Shown here piece by piece: positions 40,559 to 48,962 of a stretch of DNA of 61,491 bases. Source of the DNA: Collinsella sp. (lineage in GTDB: Bacteria; Actinomycetota; Coriobacteriia; Coriobacteriales; Coriobacteriaceae); NCBI GenBank assembly GCA_019424965.1, contig JAHYYL010000010.1, positions 1 through 61,491 of the forward strand, given 5' to 3'. A model generated the notes under the pieces. It ran no database searches, was not told the origin of the DNA, and saw only the letters and a list, made by a program, of their open reading frames with translations. Position 1 is the stretch's first letter. The number at the start of each line of letters is the position of its first letter. The translations under genes were made by a program, and so were the position numbers.

Positions 40559-40740
40559 ATCCTGCCTTTCAAAATGCTCAGATACTCAAAAGTATAGTGG
40601 TGCCGTCGCGGCAGGCGATGCCCGTGCTCTAAGCGGGATAAAGTCTTCAGCAGCTTGGACTGGCTGCTTCACATGAGAACCGTTCAGCGGTCCGGGGAAA
40701 CCGTTGGACGATAAAATATTCTCGCAACGTGATAATAATC

Positions 40741-40769
40741 TTGCATCGCGCGGAAACCTTGAGTACTAT
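40741..40769 (+). promoter_or_regulatory. Putative promoter of ridA
   Basis: TTGCAT (40741-40746) and TACTAT (40764-40769) are 17 bp apart, giving a leader of about 80 nt before ridA. The rest of the 40559-40856 interval shows nothing I can name apart from the U32 promoter area on the other strand. Confidence 0.5.
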
Positions 40770-40856
40770 CCCAATCAAGCGCGGTGTTCAGACCGAACTG
40801 TGCCTCCCGGTGTGAACGCCGCGCTCCCGTTCCCTTTTACTTGTAAGGAGAAAAAC

Positions 40857-41234
40857 ATGAGCAAGACCGTCGTGTCTTCCGATAACGCACCCGCAGCCAT
40901 CGGCCCGTATTCCCCCGGTATCCAGACTGGCAACATGGTGTTCCTGTCCGGCCAGCTGGGCATCGACCCCGCAACCGGTAAGATGCCCGAGGGCGTCGAG
41001 GCCCAGGCCAAGCAGTCCCTTGCTAACGTCGAGGCCCTGCTGACCGCTGCCGGCGCCACGTTTGCCGATGTCGTCAAGACCACGGTCTACCTGGCCGACA
41101 TCGCCGACTTTGCCGCCGTGAACGAGATTTACGCCTCCAAGTTCGAGGCTCCGTTCCCCGCGCGCAGCGCTTTCCAGGTTGCCGCCCTTCCGGCTGGCGG
41201 TCTGGTCGAGATCGAGGTTGTCGCCGCTCTCTAA
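40857..41234 (+). CDS. ridA: RidA family enamine/imine deaminase
   Basis: 125-residue protein that hydrolyses reactive 2-aminoacrylate and other enamines. IGPYSPGIQTGNMVFLSGQ, the carboxylate-binding Arg in FPARSAFQV and VEIEVVAAL fit the archetypal RidA subfamily. ATG at 40857 after AAGGAG; an in-frame upstream extension has no similarity. Monocistronic with its own promoter and terminator. Confidence 0.92.
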   Translation: MSKTVVSSDNAPAAIGPYSPGIQTGNMVFLSGQLGIDPATGKMPEGVEAQAKQSLANVEALLTAAGATFADVVKTTVYLADIADFAAVNEIYASKFEAPFPARSAFQVAALPAGGLVEIEVVAAL

Positions 41235-41268
41235 GGTGTTGGTAACAACTAAACATGACATGCAAAAA

Positions 41269-41302
41269 GACCCTGCAGCGCGTGTGAACTGCAGGGTCTT
41301 TT
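41269..41302 (+). terminator. Terminator of ridA
   Basis: GACCCTGCAG (41269-41278) pairs perfectly with CTGCAGGGTC (41289-41298), followed by TTTT. Confidence 0.85.
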
Positions 41303-41318
41303 GTCAAGCGATGCGACA

Positions 41319-41353
41319 AAAATGATCCGTTTCCCTTCGTCCCCAAGGGATCA
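41319..41353. repeat. 34-nt dispersed repeat, copy B
   Basis: Reverse complement of 11061-11094 with two differences. It contains CGTCCCCAAGGGATC and is edged by TGATCC/GGATCA. It lies between the ridA terminator and the end of the YheO-type gene. Confidence 0.7.
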
Positions 41354-41356
41354 CGT

Positions 41357-42013
41357 TTAGCCCTCCTTGCGGACTTTTTGCAGGTAGCGGTACACGCTGG
41401 GCTCCGAGATGCCCAACGCGGTGGCAGCGCAGGCCACGGCGCCCTTGAGCATGAACACCCCGTTGCCGTTGAGGTGGCGAATGACGTCCACGCGGTCGCT
41501 CTGACCAAGCGACGCTACATCCAGCCCGCGCGCGCTCAGCAACTCGGCAATGCTGCGGTCGATGAGCTCCTGGGTGGACTCCGAAAGGCTTTCGACCTCG
41601 ATAGGGGCGGGCTCCGTGCGCGTCGGCGCTGCGTCGAAGCACGCCATGAGCTGCTGCGCCATGGCGTTTATGGAGCGTACGGTCGAGAGGTCGGTGTTGA
41701 CGCAGAGCATACCGACGATCTCGTCATCCTCGCGGATAAAGAACGTCGCGGACTCCAGCGTCTTGCCTCCGGCGCCGCGGCCCTCGTAGCCCGTAATAAA
41801 CGGCAGGTCGCGATACTTGGGGTCGTGCATGATCTTGAGCGCCAGATCGGTGGCGGGACCGCCGACCTTACGGCCGCTCACAATGCCGTTGCGAATATCG
41901 ACGATGGCGTGGTCGGGATCCGAGAAATCGTGCAGCACGATCTCGCTGTTCTTACCGAGTATCTGCTCCAGGAAATCGACCATCGGCAAAAAGCGGCGTA
42001 CGGTCTCGTTCAC
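41357..42013 (-). CDS. YheO-like (DauR-type) PAS-HTH transcriptional regulator
   Basis: 218-residue regulator. The N-terminal YheO/PAS domain has FLEQILGKNSEIVLHDFSDP and an ESATFFI stretch; the C-terminal HTH (about 160-215) has ATALGISEPSVYRYLQKVR. I place the start at GTG 42013, six bases after AAAGGAG, giving NETVRRFLP; the frame continues upstream without similarity. Divergent from the purine permease gene, so it is the obvious candidate regulator of the 42.4-51.7 kb purine cluster. Confidence 0.85.
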   Translation of the reverse strand: MNETVRRFLPMVDFLEQILGKNSEIVLHDFSDPDHAIVDIRNGIVSGRKVGGPATDLALKIMHDPKYRDLPFITGYEGRGAGGKTLESATFFIREDDEIVGMLCVNTDLSTVRSINAMAQQLMACFDAAPTRTEPAPIEVESLSESTQELIDRSIAELLSARGLDVASLGQSDRVDVIRHLNGNGVFMLKGAVACAATALGISEPSVYRYLQKVRKEG

Positions 42014-42365
42014 GGGCAACTCCTTTGGGTGAAATCGGAAATGTTCATAACAATTTTTTCTCATGGTAACACGGTGTCTATTGACTCGCATATTCGCAGG
42101 TACATTGCGTAATACAGACGAGCGGTAGGATTTTGGCGGTAAACGGTTGACCAAAAGAAAAGTTAGATGTTATTTTGACCGGACACTTTCCTGACCTGCG
42201 GAAATGCATTGTCTCAGCTTAAGAATAGTCTGATAACAAAAAATTATTATTGAGAATGAGAATCATCTTTAATACGATATGCAACGAAGGCACAACCTCA
42301 ACCCCGCACTGCGTCACAATAGAGCGTTAGATGCGAAAACAACTACTTCGAGGATTGGTGGTCAA
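42014..42365 (+). promoter_or_regulatory. Divergent control region of the purine cluster
   Basis: No gene in this 352-bp stretch. AT-rich bases at 42230-42276 include TTATTG (42248-42253) and TAATAC (42271-42276), 17 bp apart, as a possible permease promoter. The same stretch holds GAGAATGAGAATCATCTTT (42253-42271), matching the classical Fur-box consensus at about 14 of 19 positions. The regulator's own promoter probably lies near 42030-42120. Confidence 0.4.
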
Positions 42366-43760
42366 ATGACCCAGGAGACGGTTACGAACGGCACTGAAGC
42401 CCTGTTCACTCGCGAAGGCATGCCTCCCGTTAAGGAAATGATCCCGTGTGCCCTTCAGCACGTACTGGCATCGTTTGCCGGCATCATTACCCCGGCGGTC
42501 ATCATGGCCGGCGTCTACGGCTTTAATAGCCAGCAGAGCACCGACATCATCCAGGTCGCGCTCATTCTTTCGGCGATCGATACGGCCCTTCAGGCCTTCG
42601 CTCCCTTCCGTCGCATCGGCGGCGGCCTGCCCATCGTCATGGGCGTTTCGTTCGCGTTCCTGCCGGCCCTGCAGGCTATGGGTGCCTCGGGCTTTAGCTT
42701 TGGTGCACTGCTGGGCGGCGAGATTGTCGGCGGTGCCGTCGCGGTCCTCTTTGGTCTGGCCTACAGCAAGATTAAGTGGCTGTTCCCGCCCGTCGTGACC
42801 GGTACGGTCATCTTCTCCATTGGCGTCTCTCTCTATCCCACGGCCGTCAAGTACATGGCCGGCGGCATGGGCACGCCGCTGTGGGGCACCCCGCAGGCCT
42901 GGTGCGTCGCTCTTATCACCTTCGCCGTGGTCTTTGCGCTCGCCAACTTTGGCAAGGGCACGCTCAAGCTGGGATCCGTGTTCTTTGGCATGATCGTTGG
43001 CATGATCGTCTCCATCCCCTTTGGCATGATCGACTTCTCAAGCGTCGCCACCGCTCAGGTCTTCGCCCTTCCCAAGCTCATGCCCTATGCGCTCGAGTTT
43101 GATCCCGAGGTCTGCATTACCCTCGCCGTCGTGTTCCCCATGGTTGCCATTCAGGTTATCGGCGACGTCTCCGCCGCCTGCCTGGGCTCCATCGACCGTA
43201 TGCCCACCGAGCGCGAGCTCTCCGGCGCTATCGTGTCCCAGGGCCTCACCTCTATGGTCGGCGGCCTGCTGGGCGGTCTTCCCACCAGCGCCCTTGGCCA
43301 GAACGTGGGCATCATCTGCTCCAACAAGGTCGTCAACAAGTGGGTCTTTGTGATCATCGCGGCCGTCTTTGCCATCGCCGGTCTGTTCCCGCAGCTCTCT
43401 GCCGTCCTTTCCGCTATCCCGCAGCCCGTCATCGGCGGCGCGACCGTCGGCGTCTTTGGCACCATCACCATGAACGGCGTGCGCATGTTCACCCGCGAGG
43501 GCCTCACGCAGCGCACTACCACCATCGTCGGTACCTCCGTCGTCTTTGGCCTGGGTATCTGGATGGCCAGCGGTTGCCTTGCCGGCGAGGGTATGCCCGC
43601 CTGGGTATCCACCGTCATCGGCTCCAATGCCGTAACCCCCACCGCCATTATGGCCATTGTCCTTAACCTGATCCTTCCGCAGACGCCGGTCGTGGCTCAG
43701 CACATCGATGCTGCCAAGGACGCTGCCGTGGATCTGGTCTTGCCCGAGAGCAAGAAGTAA
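42366..43760 (+). CDS. NCS2 family nucleobase permease (purine-type)
   Basis: 464-residue membrane transporter of the nucleobase-cation symporter-2 family with about 12-14 hydrophobic segments. LQHVLASFAGIITPAVI gives the QH motif of helix 1, and GGLPTSALGQNVGII the signature region of helix 10. Context with SsnA and xanthine dehydrogenase points to xanthine or urate rather than uracil, an inference. ATG at 42366 (MTQETVTNG). Likely first gene of the purine operon. Confidence 0.88.
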   Translation: MTQETVTNGTEALFTREGMPPVKEMIPCALQHVLASFAGIITPAVIMAGVYGFNSQQSTDIIQVALILSAIDTALQAFAPFRRIGGGLPIVMGVSFAFLPALQAMGASGFSFGALLGGEIVGGAVAVLFGLAYSKIKWLFPPVVTGTVIFSIGVSLYPTAVKYMAGGMGTPLWGTPQAWCVALITFAVVFALANFGKGTLKLGSVFFGMIVGMIVSIPFGMIDFSSVATAQVFALPKLMPYALEFDPEVCITLAVVFPMVAIQVIGDVSAACLGSIDRMPTERELSGAIVSQGLTSMVGGLLGGLPTSALGQNVGIICSNKVVNKWVFVIIAAVFAIAGLFPQLSAVLSAIPQPVIGGATVGVFGTITMNGVRMFTREGLTQRTTTIVGTSVVFGLGIWMASGCLAGEGMPAWVSTVIGSNAVTPTAIMAIVLNLILPQTPVVAQHIDAAKDAAVDLVLPESKK

Positions 43761-43955
43761 CCAATTCGGTGCTATTCGTCGGCGGGCGCATCGCCTCGTC
43801 CGCCGACGTCATGCGGCGCCAAGCCGCACTTCAAAGGGTTTGTCCCTTTGGTGAAGCGTTGACGGGAGAGGGCCCGTTTCCGGTGTAGGCCGGCGCTTCG
43901 CACTCCGCCATGTCATAGGTGTCAAACCCCGCCCCTGATGTTGAAGGGAGCATTC
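43761..43955 (+). promoter_or_regulatory. Structured leader upstream of ssnA
   Basis: A 195-nt non-coding stretch with several strong pairings: CGTCGGCGG/CCGCCGACG (43777-43808), TGCGGC/GCCGCA (43812-43828) and CTTCAAAGGG/CCCTTTGGTGAAG (43829-43856), then GGCCC...GGGCC-type pairings near 43870-43895. The first hairpin could end the permease transcript; the rest resembles a riboswitch-like leader. A molybdenum-cofactor or purine sensor would suit the genes, but I cannot assign it. Confidence 0.4.
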
Positions 43956-45311
43956 ATGCTTCTGGTCGCTAACGGTTCCGTTTTTACCCGCAACGCTCAG
44001 ACCCCGTTCATTCCCAACGGCGCGGTCGCCATTGACGGAGATACGATCGTCGAAGTAGGCCCCGAGTGCGAGCTCAAGGCCAAGTACCCGGATGCCGAGT
44101 ACGTCGACGCCCAGGGCAACCTCATCATGCCCGGACTCATCAACTGCCACACCCACATCTACTCGGGTCTGGCCCGCGGCCTTGCCATTAAGGGCTGCAA
44201 CCCCACCAACTTCCTGGAGAATCTTGAGCAGCAGTGGTGGAAGATCGACGACAACCTGACGCTCGACGGCACCAAGGCCAGCGCCTATGCCACGATTCTT
44301 GACTCCATCCGCGATGGCGTCACCACGATCTTCGATCACCACGCGAGCTTCTGCGAGATCCCGGGAAGCCTCTTTACCATTAAGGACGCCGCTCAGGAGC
44401 TGGGCATGCGGTCGTGCCTGTGCTACGAGGTCTCCGACCGCCGTGGCCAGGAAAAATGCGACCAGGCCATTGCCGAGAACGCCGAGTTTGCCCAGTGGGC
44501 CGCCAAGGAGCGTCGCGATAACGACAACCACATGATCGCCGCCATGTTTGGCGGTCACGCCACCTTTACGCTGTCGGACGAGACCATGGATAAGATGGCC
44601 GAGGCCAACAACGGCCTGACCGGCTTCCACATCCATGTGTGCGAGGGCATGAACGACGTGTGGGACTCCCGCCTCAACCGCGGTGGCATCAGCCCCGTCG
44701 AGCGCCTGCTGCAGCACAACCTGCTGGGTCCCGACACCATGCTCGGCCACTGCATCCACGTGACGCCCGCCGAGATGGATATCGTCAAGGAGTCCGGCAC
44801 CTGGCTGGTCAACAACCCCGAATCCAATATGGGCAACGCCGTGGGCTGCGCTCCCGTGCTCGAGTTCTTCCGCCGCGGCATCCCCGTGTGCATGGGCACC
44901 GACGCCTACACCCACGATATGCTCGAGAGCCTCAAGGTCTTCCTGATCATTCAGCGCCACAACGCCGCCATGCCCAACGTGGGCTGGTGCGAGGCCATGA
45001 CCATGCTGTTCGAGAACAACGCCAAGATGGCGAGCAAGTACTTCGATCGCAAGCTCGGCGTGCTCGAGGCCGGCGCTGCCGCCGACGTCATCGTCATGGA
45101 CTACAAGCCCTTTACGCCGCTGAGCGAGGAGAATATCGACGGCCACATGCTCTTTGGCATGATGGGCAAAAACTGCCGCACTACCATCATCAACGGCCGC
45201 GTCCTGTACAAGGATCGCGAGTTCGTTGGCATTGATGAGGACAAGATTAACGCGTGGACCATGGCCGAGTCCAAGAAGCTCTGGAGCACGCTCAACGATC
45301 GCACCTACTAA
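43956..45311 (+). CDS. ssnA: Putative aminohydrolase SsnA
   Basis: 451-residue amidohydrolase-superfamily enzyme. The metal-site motif NCHTHIYSGLARGL, a second His in GHCIHVTP, and GTDAYTHDMLESL are present. The family (SsnA) is found with YgfK and XdhD in E. coli and in gut anaerobes that degrade purines. ATG at 43956 after GAAGGGAG. The substrate is not proven; a deaminase or ring-opening step on an oxidised purine is the likely role. Confidence 0.88.
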   Translation: MLLVANGSVFTRNAQTPFIPNGAVAIDGDTIVEVGPECELKAKYPDAEYVDAQGNLIMPGLINCHTHIYSGLARGLAIKGCNPTNFLENLEQQWWKIDDNLTLDGTKASAYATILDSIRDGVTTIFDHHASFCEIPGSLFTIKDAAQELGMRSCLCYEVSDRRGQEKCDQAIAENAEFAQWAAKERRDNDNHMIAAMFGGHATFTLSDETMDKMAEANNGLTGFHIHVCEGMNDVWDSRLNRGGISPVERLLQHNLLGPDTMLGHCIHVTPAEMDIVKESGTWLVNNPESNMGNAVGCAPVLEFFRRGIPVCMGTDAYTHDMLESLKVFLIIQRHNAAMPNVGWCEAMTMLFENNAKMASKYFDRKLGVLEAGAAADVIVMDYKPFTPLSEENIDGHMLFGMMGKNCRTTIINGRVLYKDREFVGIDEDKINAWTMAESKKLWSTLNDRTY

Positions 45312-45459
45312 TTACAAGTAGATTCGCGCGCGTCGGATGTTTCGCCGCATCCGACGCGCGTATAGGCGACCTCCGCGGGGTCGCCGGCGCTGTGCTAGCG
45401 CTACACCGTATTTGCGCCCGCCGCGCGGTCTCGCCGGGCGTTACAGAGAGGAGCTCACT

Positions 45460-48459
45460 ATGAGCGACATCATGAGGCCGATCCCGTTTTCGCAGCTGAT
45501 GAACTGGATCATCGAGGAGCACAAGACCCAGGACGCCATCTTTGGCGTGCGCAAGATGGTCACGACCAACCAGGAGGGTGCGCTTCCCATTTTTGACGAG
45601 CGCATCGAGACTCCGTTTGGCCCGGCCGCCGGTCCCAATACGCAGCTTGCCCAGAACATCGTGGCATCCTATGTGGCTGGTTCCCGCTTCTTTGAGCTCA
45701 AGACCGTCCAGGTTATGGACGGCGAGGAGCTCTCCAAGTGCGTCAACAAGCCCTGCATCGTGGCGCAGGACGAGTGCTACAACTGCGAGTGGTCGACCGA
45801 GCTCGAGGTTCCGCAGGCCTTTGCCGAGTACGTGAAGGCATGGTTTGCCTGCCACCTGATTGCCCGCGAATACGGCCTGGGCAGCCCGGACGGCTTTGTC
45901 TTCAACATGTCGGTGGGCTATGACCTCGAGGGCATCAAGAGCCCCAAGGTCGACGCCTACATCGAGGGCATGAAGGACGCCAGCGGCTCCGAGGTTTGGG
46001 ACGAGTGCCGCACGTGGGCGCTCGCTAACCTGGACAAGTTTGAGCATGTCGACGCTGCGTTTGTCGAGTCCATCCCGGCGCGCGTCTCCAACTCCATCAC
46101 CGAGTCCACCCTCCACGGCTGCCCGCCGGAGGAGATCGAGCGCATCGCGACCTACCTCATCACCGAGAAGGGCCTCAATACCTACATCAAGTGCAACCCC
46201 ACGCTGCTGGGCTATGAGTTTGCCCGTCAGCGCCTCAACGAGCTGGGCTTTGACTACATCGTCTTCGATGACACGCACTTCCGCGAGGATCTGCAGTGGG
46301 CCGATGCCGTGCCCATGTTCGAGCGCCTGATTGCCCTGTGCGCCGAGCGCGGCCTGGAGTTTGGCGTCAAGCTGACCAACACGTTCCCCGTCGACGTGAC
46401 GAGGAACGAGCTGCCCTCCACCGAGATGTACATGTCGGGCCGTTCGCTGTTCTCGCTGACCATCGAGGCCGCTCGTCGCATTACCGAGCAGTTCGATGGC
46501 AAGCTGCGCATCAGCTACTCCGGCGGTGCCACGGTCTACAACATCCGTGCCCTGTATGATGCCGGTATTTGGCCCGTTACCCTGGCGACCGACGTGCTCA
46601 AGCCCGGCGGCTACGAGCGCTTTAGCCAGATGGCCGGCGAGTTTACCGATCTGGACGGCAAGCCGTTCGCGGGCGTCTCTCTCGAGGCCGTGACCGCGAT
46701 CCAGACCGACTCACTCACCAACCCGCTCTACAAGAAGCCGCTGCGCCCGCTGCCCGACCGCAAGGTCGCCGGCAAGAGCCCGCTTTCCGACTGCTTTACC
46801 ACGCCGTGCCGTACGAGCTGCCCCATCCAGCAGGATATTCCCGCCTACCTGGCGGCTGTTGACGAGGGTCGCTTCGAGGACGCGCTCAACATCATCATCG
46901 AGCGCAACGCCCTGCCGTTCATTACCGGCACCATCTGCCCGCATCCCTGCGGCCGTGCCTGCGAGCGTGCGTTCTACGAGCCCGAGGGCGCCCAGATTCG
47001 CGCTAGCAAGCTCAAGGCCGCCCGCGAGGCCATGGCCGCCGTGCTGCCCAAGCTGCGCGCCCAGGCCATCGCCAACGACGGCGAGCGCAACGTTGCCGTT
47101 ATCGGCGGCGGCCCGGCCGGCCTGGCGACGGCGTTCTTCCTGACACGTGCCGGCGTGCCCGTCACCATCTTCGAGGCCCGCGATTCGCTCGGCGGCGTGG
47201 TCCGTCACGTGATTCCCGAGTTCCGTATCGCGAGCGACGATATCTCCCACGACGCCGAGCTCTGCCTGGCCTTTGGCGCCAAGGTGCAGCTCAATGCTCG
47301 CGTGGAGTCCATTGACGAGCTCAAGGCCCAGGGCTTTACCGACGTGGTCGTGGCCACCGGTGCCTGGATGCCCGGCTCTGCGGGCCTGGGCGAGGGTGCC
47401 GAGCTCGACGTGCTGGAGTTCCTCGAGGCCGCCAAGAAGGGCGAGAAGCTTAAGCTGGGCGAGGACGTCGTGGTCATTGGTGCCGGCAACACCGCCATGG
47501 ACGCCGCCCGCGTGGCCAAGCGCCTGGCAGGCGTGAAGAACGTGCGCCTGGTGTATCGCCGTACCAAGAAGCAGATGCCCGCCGACGAGGAAGAGCTCGA
47601 TCTTGCTCTTGTCGACGGCGTTGAGTTCTGCGAGCTGCTGGCGCCCAAGGCGCTCAACGGTGCCGTGCTGACCTGCGACGTCATGGAACTTGGCGAACCG
47701 GATGCAAGCGGCCGTCGCAGCCCCGTCACCACGGGCGAGACCGTCGAGCTTCCCGCCACCACGGTGATCTGCGCCGTGGGCGAGGGCATCGATGCCAGCC
47801 TGTACGATGCCGCGGGCGTCGAGCACGACCGTCGCGGCCGCCTTGCCGCCACCTCCACCGGCGTCGAGGGCGTCTGGGCTGCGGGCGACTGTCGCCGCGG
47901 TCCTGCCACCGTGGTCGAGGCTATCGCCGATGCCGCCGAGGTCGCCCGTGCCATCGCCGGTGTGGACTTTAACAAGTACGCCGACTGCAACGAGCAGGCC
48001 GGTCGCGAGGACACCTGCTACGAGCGCAAGGGGTCGCTGTGCCGCGACAAGCGCAACTGCACCAAGACCCGCTGCCTGGGCTGCGGCTCGGTGTGCGAGG
48101 TCTGTTGCGACGTGTGCCCCAACCGCGCCAACGTTGCTATTAAGGTGCCGGGCCTGGCCAAGCATCAGGTGGTACATGTCGATGGCATGTGCAACGAGTG
48201 CGGCAACTGCGCCGTGTTCTGCCCCTACCAGGAGGGTCGTCCCTACAAGGACAAGCTCACCCTGTTCTGGAGCGAGGAGGACATGGAGAACTCCGAGAAC
48301 GAGGGCTTCCTGGCCGTGGACGAGGACCACTTTAAGGTCCGCGTTGCCGGCACGGTCCGTACCGTCTCGGTCGATGCCGTCAACACCGGTCTGCCCGAGG
48401 CCGTCCGCCTGACCATCAAGGCCGTGCGCGACAGCTATCCGTACCTTCTTAAGAAATAG
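45460..48459 (+). CDS. ygfK: YgfK-like flavin/iron-sulfur oxidoreductase
   Basis: 999-residue protein annotated in relatives as putative selenate reductase subunit YgfK. Order seen: a dihydropyrimidine-dehydrogenase-like barrel (1-430); GltD-type cysteines (TTPCRTSCPIQQD, about 450; TICPHPCGRACE); FAD motif VIGGGPAGLATAFF (about 547); NAD(P)H motif VIGAGNTAMDAARV (about 670); and two C-terminal Cys clusters (CLGCGSVCEVCC, CNECGNCAVFC; 870-925). ATG at 45460 after AGAGAGGAG. In the purine pathway it is thought to reduce oxopurines; electron bifurcation is conceivable. Confidence 0.9.
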   Translation: MSDIMRPIPFSQLMNWIIEEHKTQDAIFGVRKMVTTNQEGALPIFDERIETPFGPAAGPNTQLAQNIVASYVAGSRFFELKTVQVMDGEELSKCVNKPCIVAQDECYNCEWSTELEVPQAFAEYVKAWFACHLIAREYGLGSPDGFVFNMSVGYDLEGIKSPKVDAYIEGMKDASGSEVWDECRTWALANLDKFEHVDAAFVESIPARVSNSITESTLHGCPPEEIERIATYLITEKGLNTYIKCNPTLLGYEFARQRLNELGFDYIVFDDTHFREDLQWADAVPMFERLIALCAERGLEFGVKLTNTFPVDVTRNELPSTEMYMSGRSLFSLTIEAARRITEQFDGKLRISYSGGATVYNIRALYDAGIWPVTLATDVLKPGGYERFSQMAGEFTDLDGKPFAGVSLEAVTAIQTDSLTNPLYKKPLRPLPDRKVAGKSPLSDCFTTPCRTSCPIQQDIPAYLAAVDEGRFEDALNIIIERNALPFITGTICPHPCGRACERAFYEPEGAQIRASKLKAAREAMAAVLPKLRAQAIANDGERNVAVIGGGPAGLATAFFLTRAGVPVTIFEARDSLGGVVRHVIPEFRIASDDISHDAELCLAFGAKVQLNARVESIDELKAQGFTDVVVATGAWMPGSAGLGEGAELDVLEFLEAAKKGEKLKLGEDVVVIGAGNTAMDAARVAKRLAGVKNVRLVYRRTKKQMPADEEELDLALVDGVEFCELLAPKALNGAVLTCDVMELGEPDASGRRSPVTTGETVELPATTVICAVGEGIDASLYDAAGVEHDRRGRLAATSTGVEGVWAAGDCRRGPATVVEAIADAAEVARAIAGVDFNKYADCNEQAGREDTCYERKGSLCRDKRNCTKTRCLGCGSVCEVCCDVCPNRANVAIKVPGLAKHQVVHVDGMCNECGNCAVFCPYQEGRPYKDKLTLFWSEEDMENSENEGFLAVDEDHFKVRVAGTVRTVSVDAVNTGLPEAVRLTIKAVRDSYPYLLKK

Positions 48460-48470
48460 GCGAGTCTCTT

Positions 48471-48950
48471 ATGGCCAAATCCATTCAACATAACGTGGCC
48501 TACGTTGCCTGCGGAAGCGGTTGCGCCTCCGCAGGCGGCGACGCCCACTGCAGCGAAGGCTGCATTGGCTGTGGCGCCTGCGTCACGGCCTGCCCCCACG
48601 GCGCCATTGCGCTGGTCGATGGCATCGCCCGCGTGGATCGCTCCAAGTGCACGGGCTGTGGCCTGTGCGGCATGGCGTGCCCGCAGCGCGTGATTGCTTT
48701 CGTCCCCGGCTACCAGAACATCCTGGTGCGCTGCAACAACACCGATAAGGGCGCCATCGCCCGCAAGATCTGCGACACCAGCTGCATCGGTTGCGGCATG
48801 TGCGCTAAAAAGTGCCCCGCCGGCGCTATCCGTATCGAGGACAACTGCGCCCATATCGACGGCGCGGACTGCCTGTCGTGCGGCATGTGCGCCGTCGTCT
48901 GCCCGCATGGCGCCATCCACGACCGCACCGGCATCGCCGCCGGCGTGTAG
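48471..48950 (+). CDS. Polyferredoxin with four Cys clusters
   Basis: 159-residue iron-sulfur protein. Four CxxCxxC-x3-CP-type motifs are visible: CIGCGACVTACP, CTGCGLCGMACP, CIGCGMCAKKCP and CLSCGMCAVVCP, preceded by extra cysteines near residues 14-28. It resembles RnfB-type or CooF-like electron carriers. Eleven bases after ygfK and 12 bases before xdhD, it is the natural electron link between them and may replace the missing FAD subunit. Confidence 0.85.
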   Translation: MAKSIQHNVAYVACGSGCASAGGDAHCSEGCIGCGACVTACPHGAIALVDGIARVDRSKCTGCGLCGMACPQRVIAFVPGYQNILVRCNNTDKGAIARKICDTSCIGCGMCAKKCPAGAIRIEDNCAHIDGADCLSCGMCAVVCPHGAIHDRTGIAAGV

Positions 48951-48962
48951 AAGGGAATCACC

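Noticed and set aside
38297..40597. 766-codon plus-strand frame opposite the U32 gene
   Set aside because: Shadow frame; the minus-strand protein carries the full U32 signature and a ribosome binding site.
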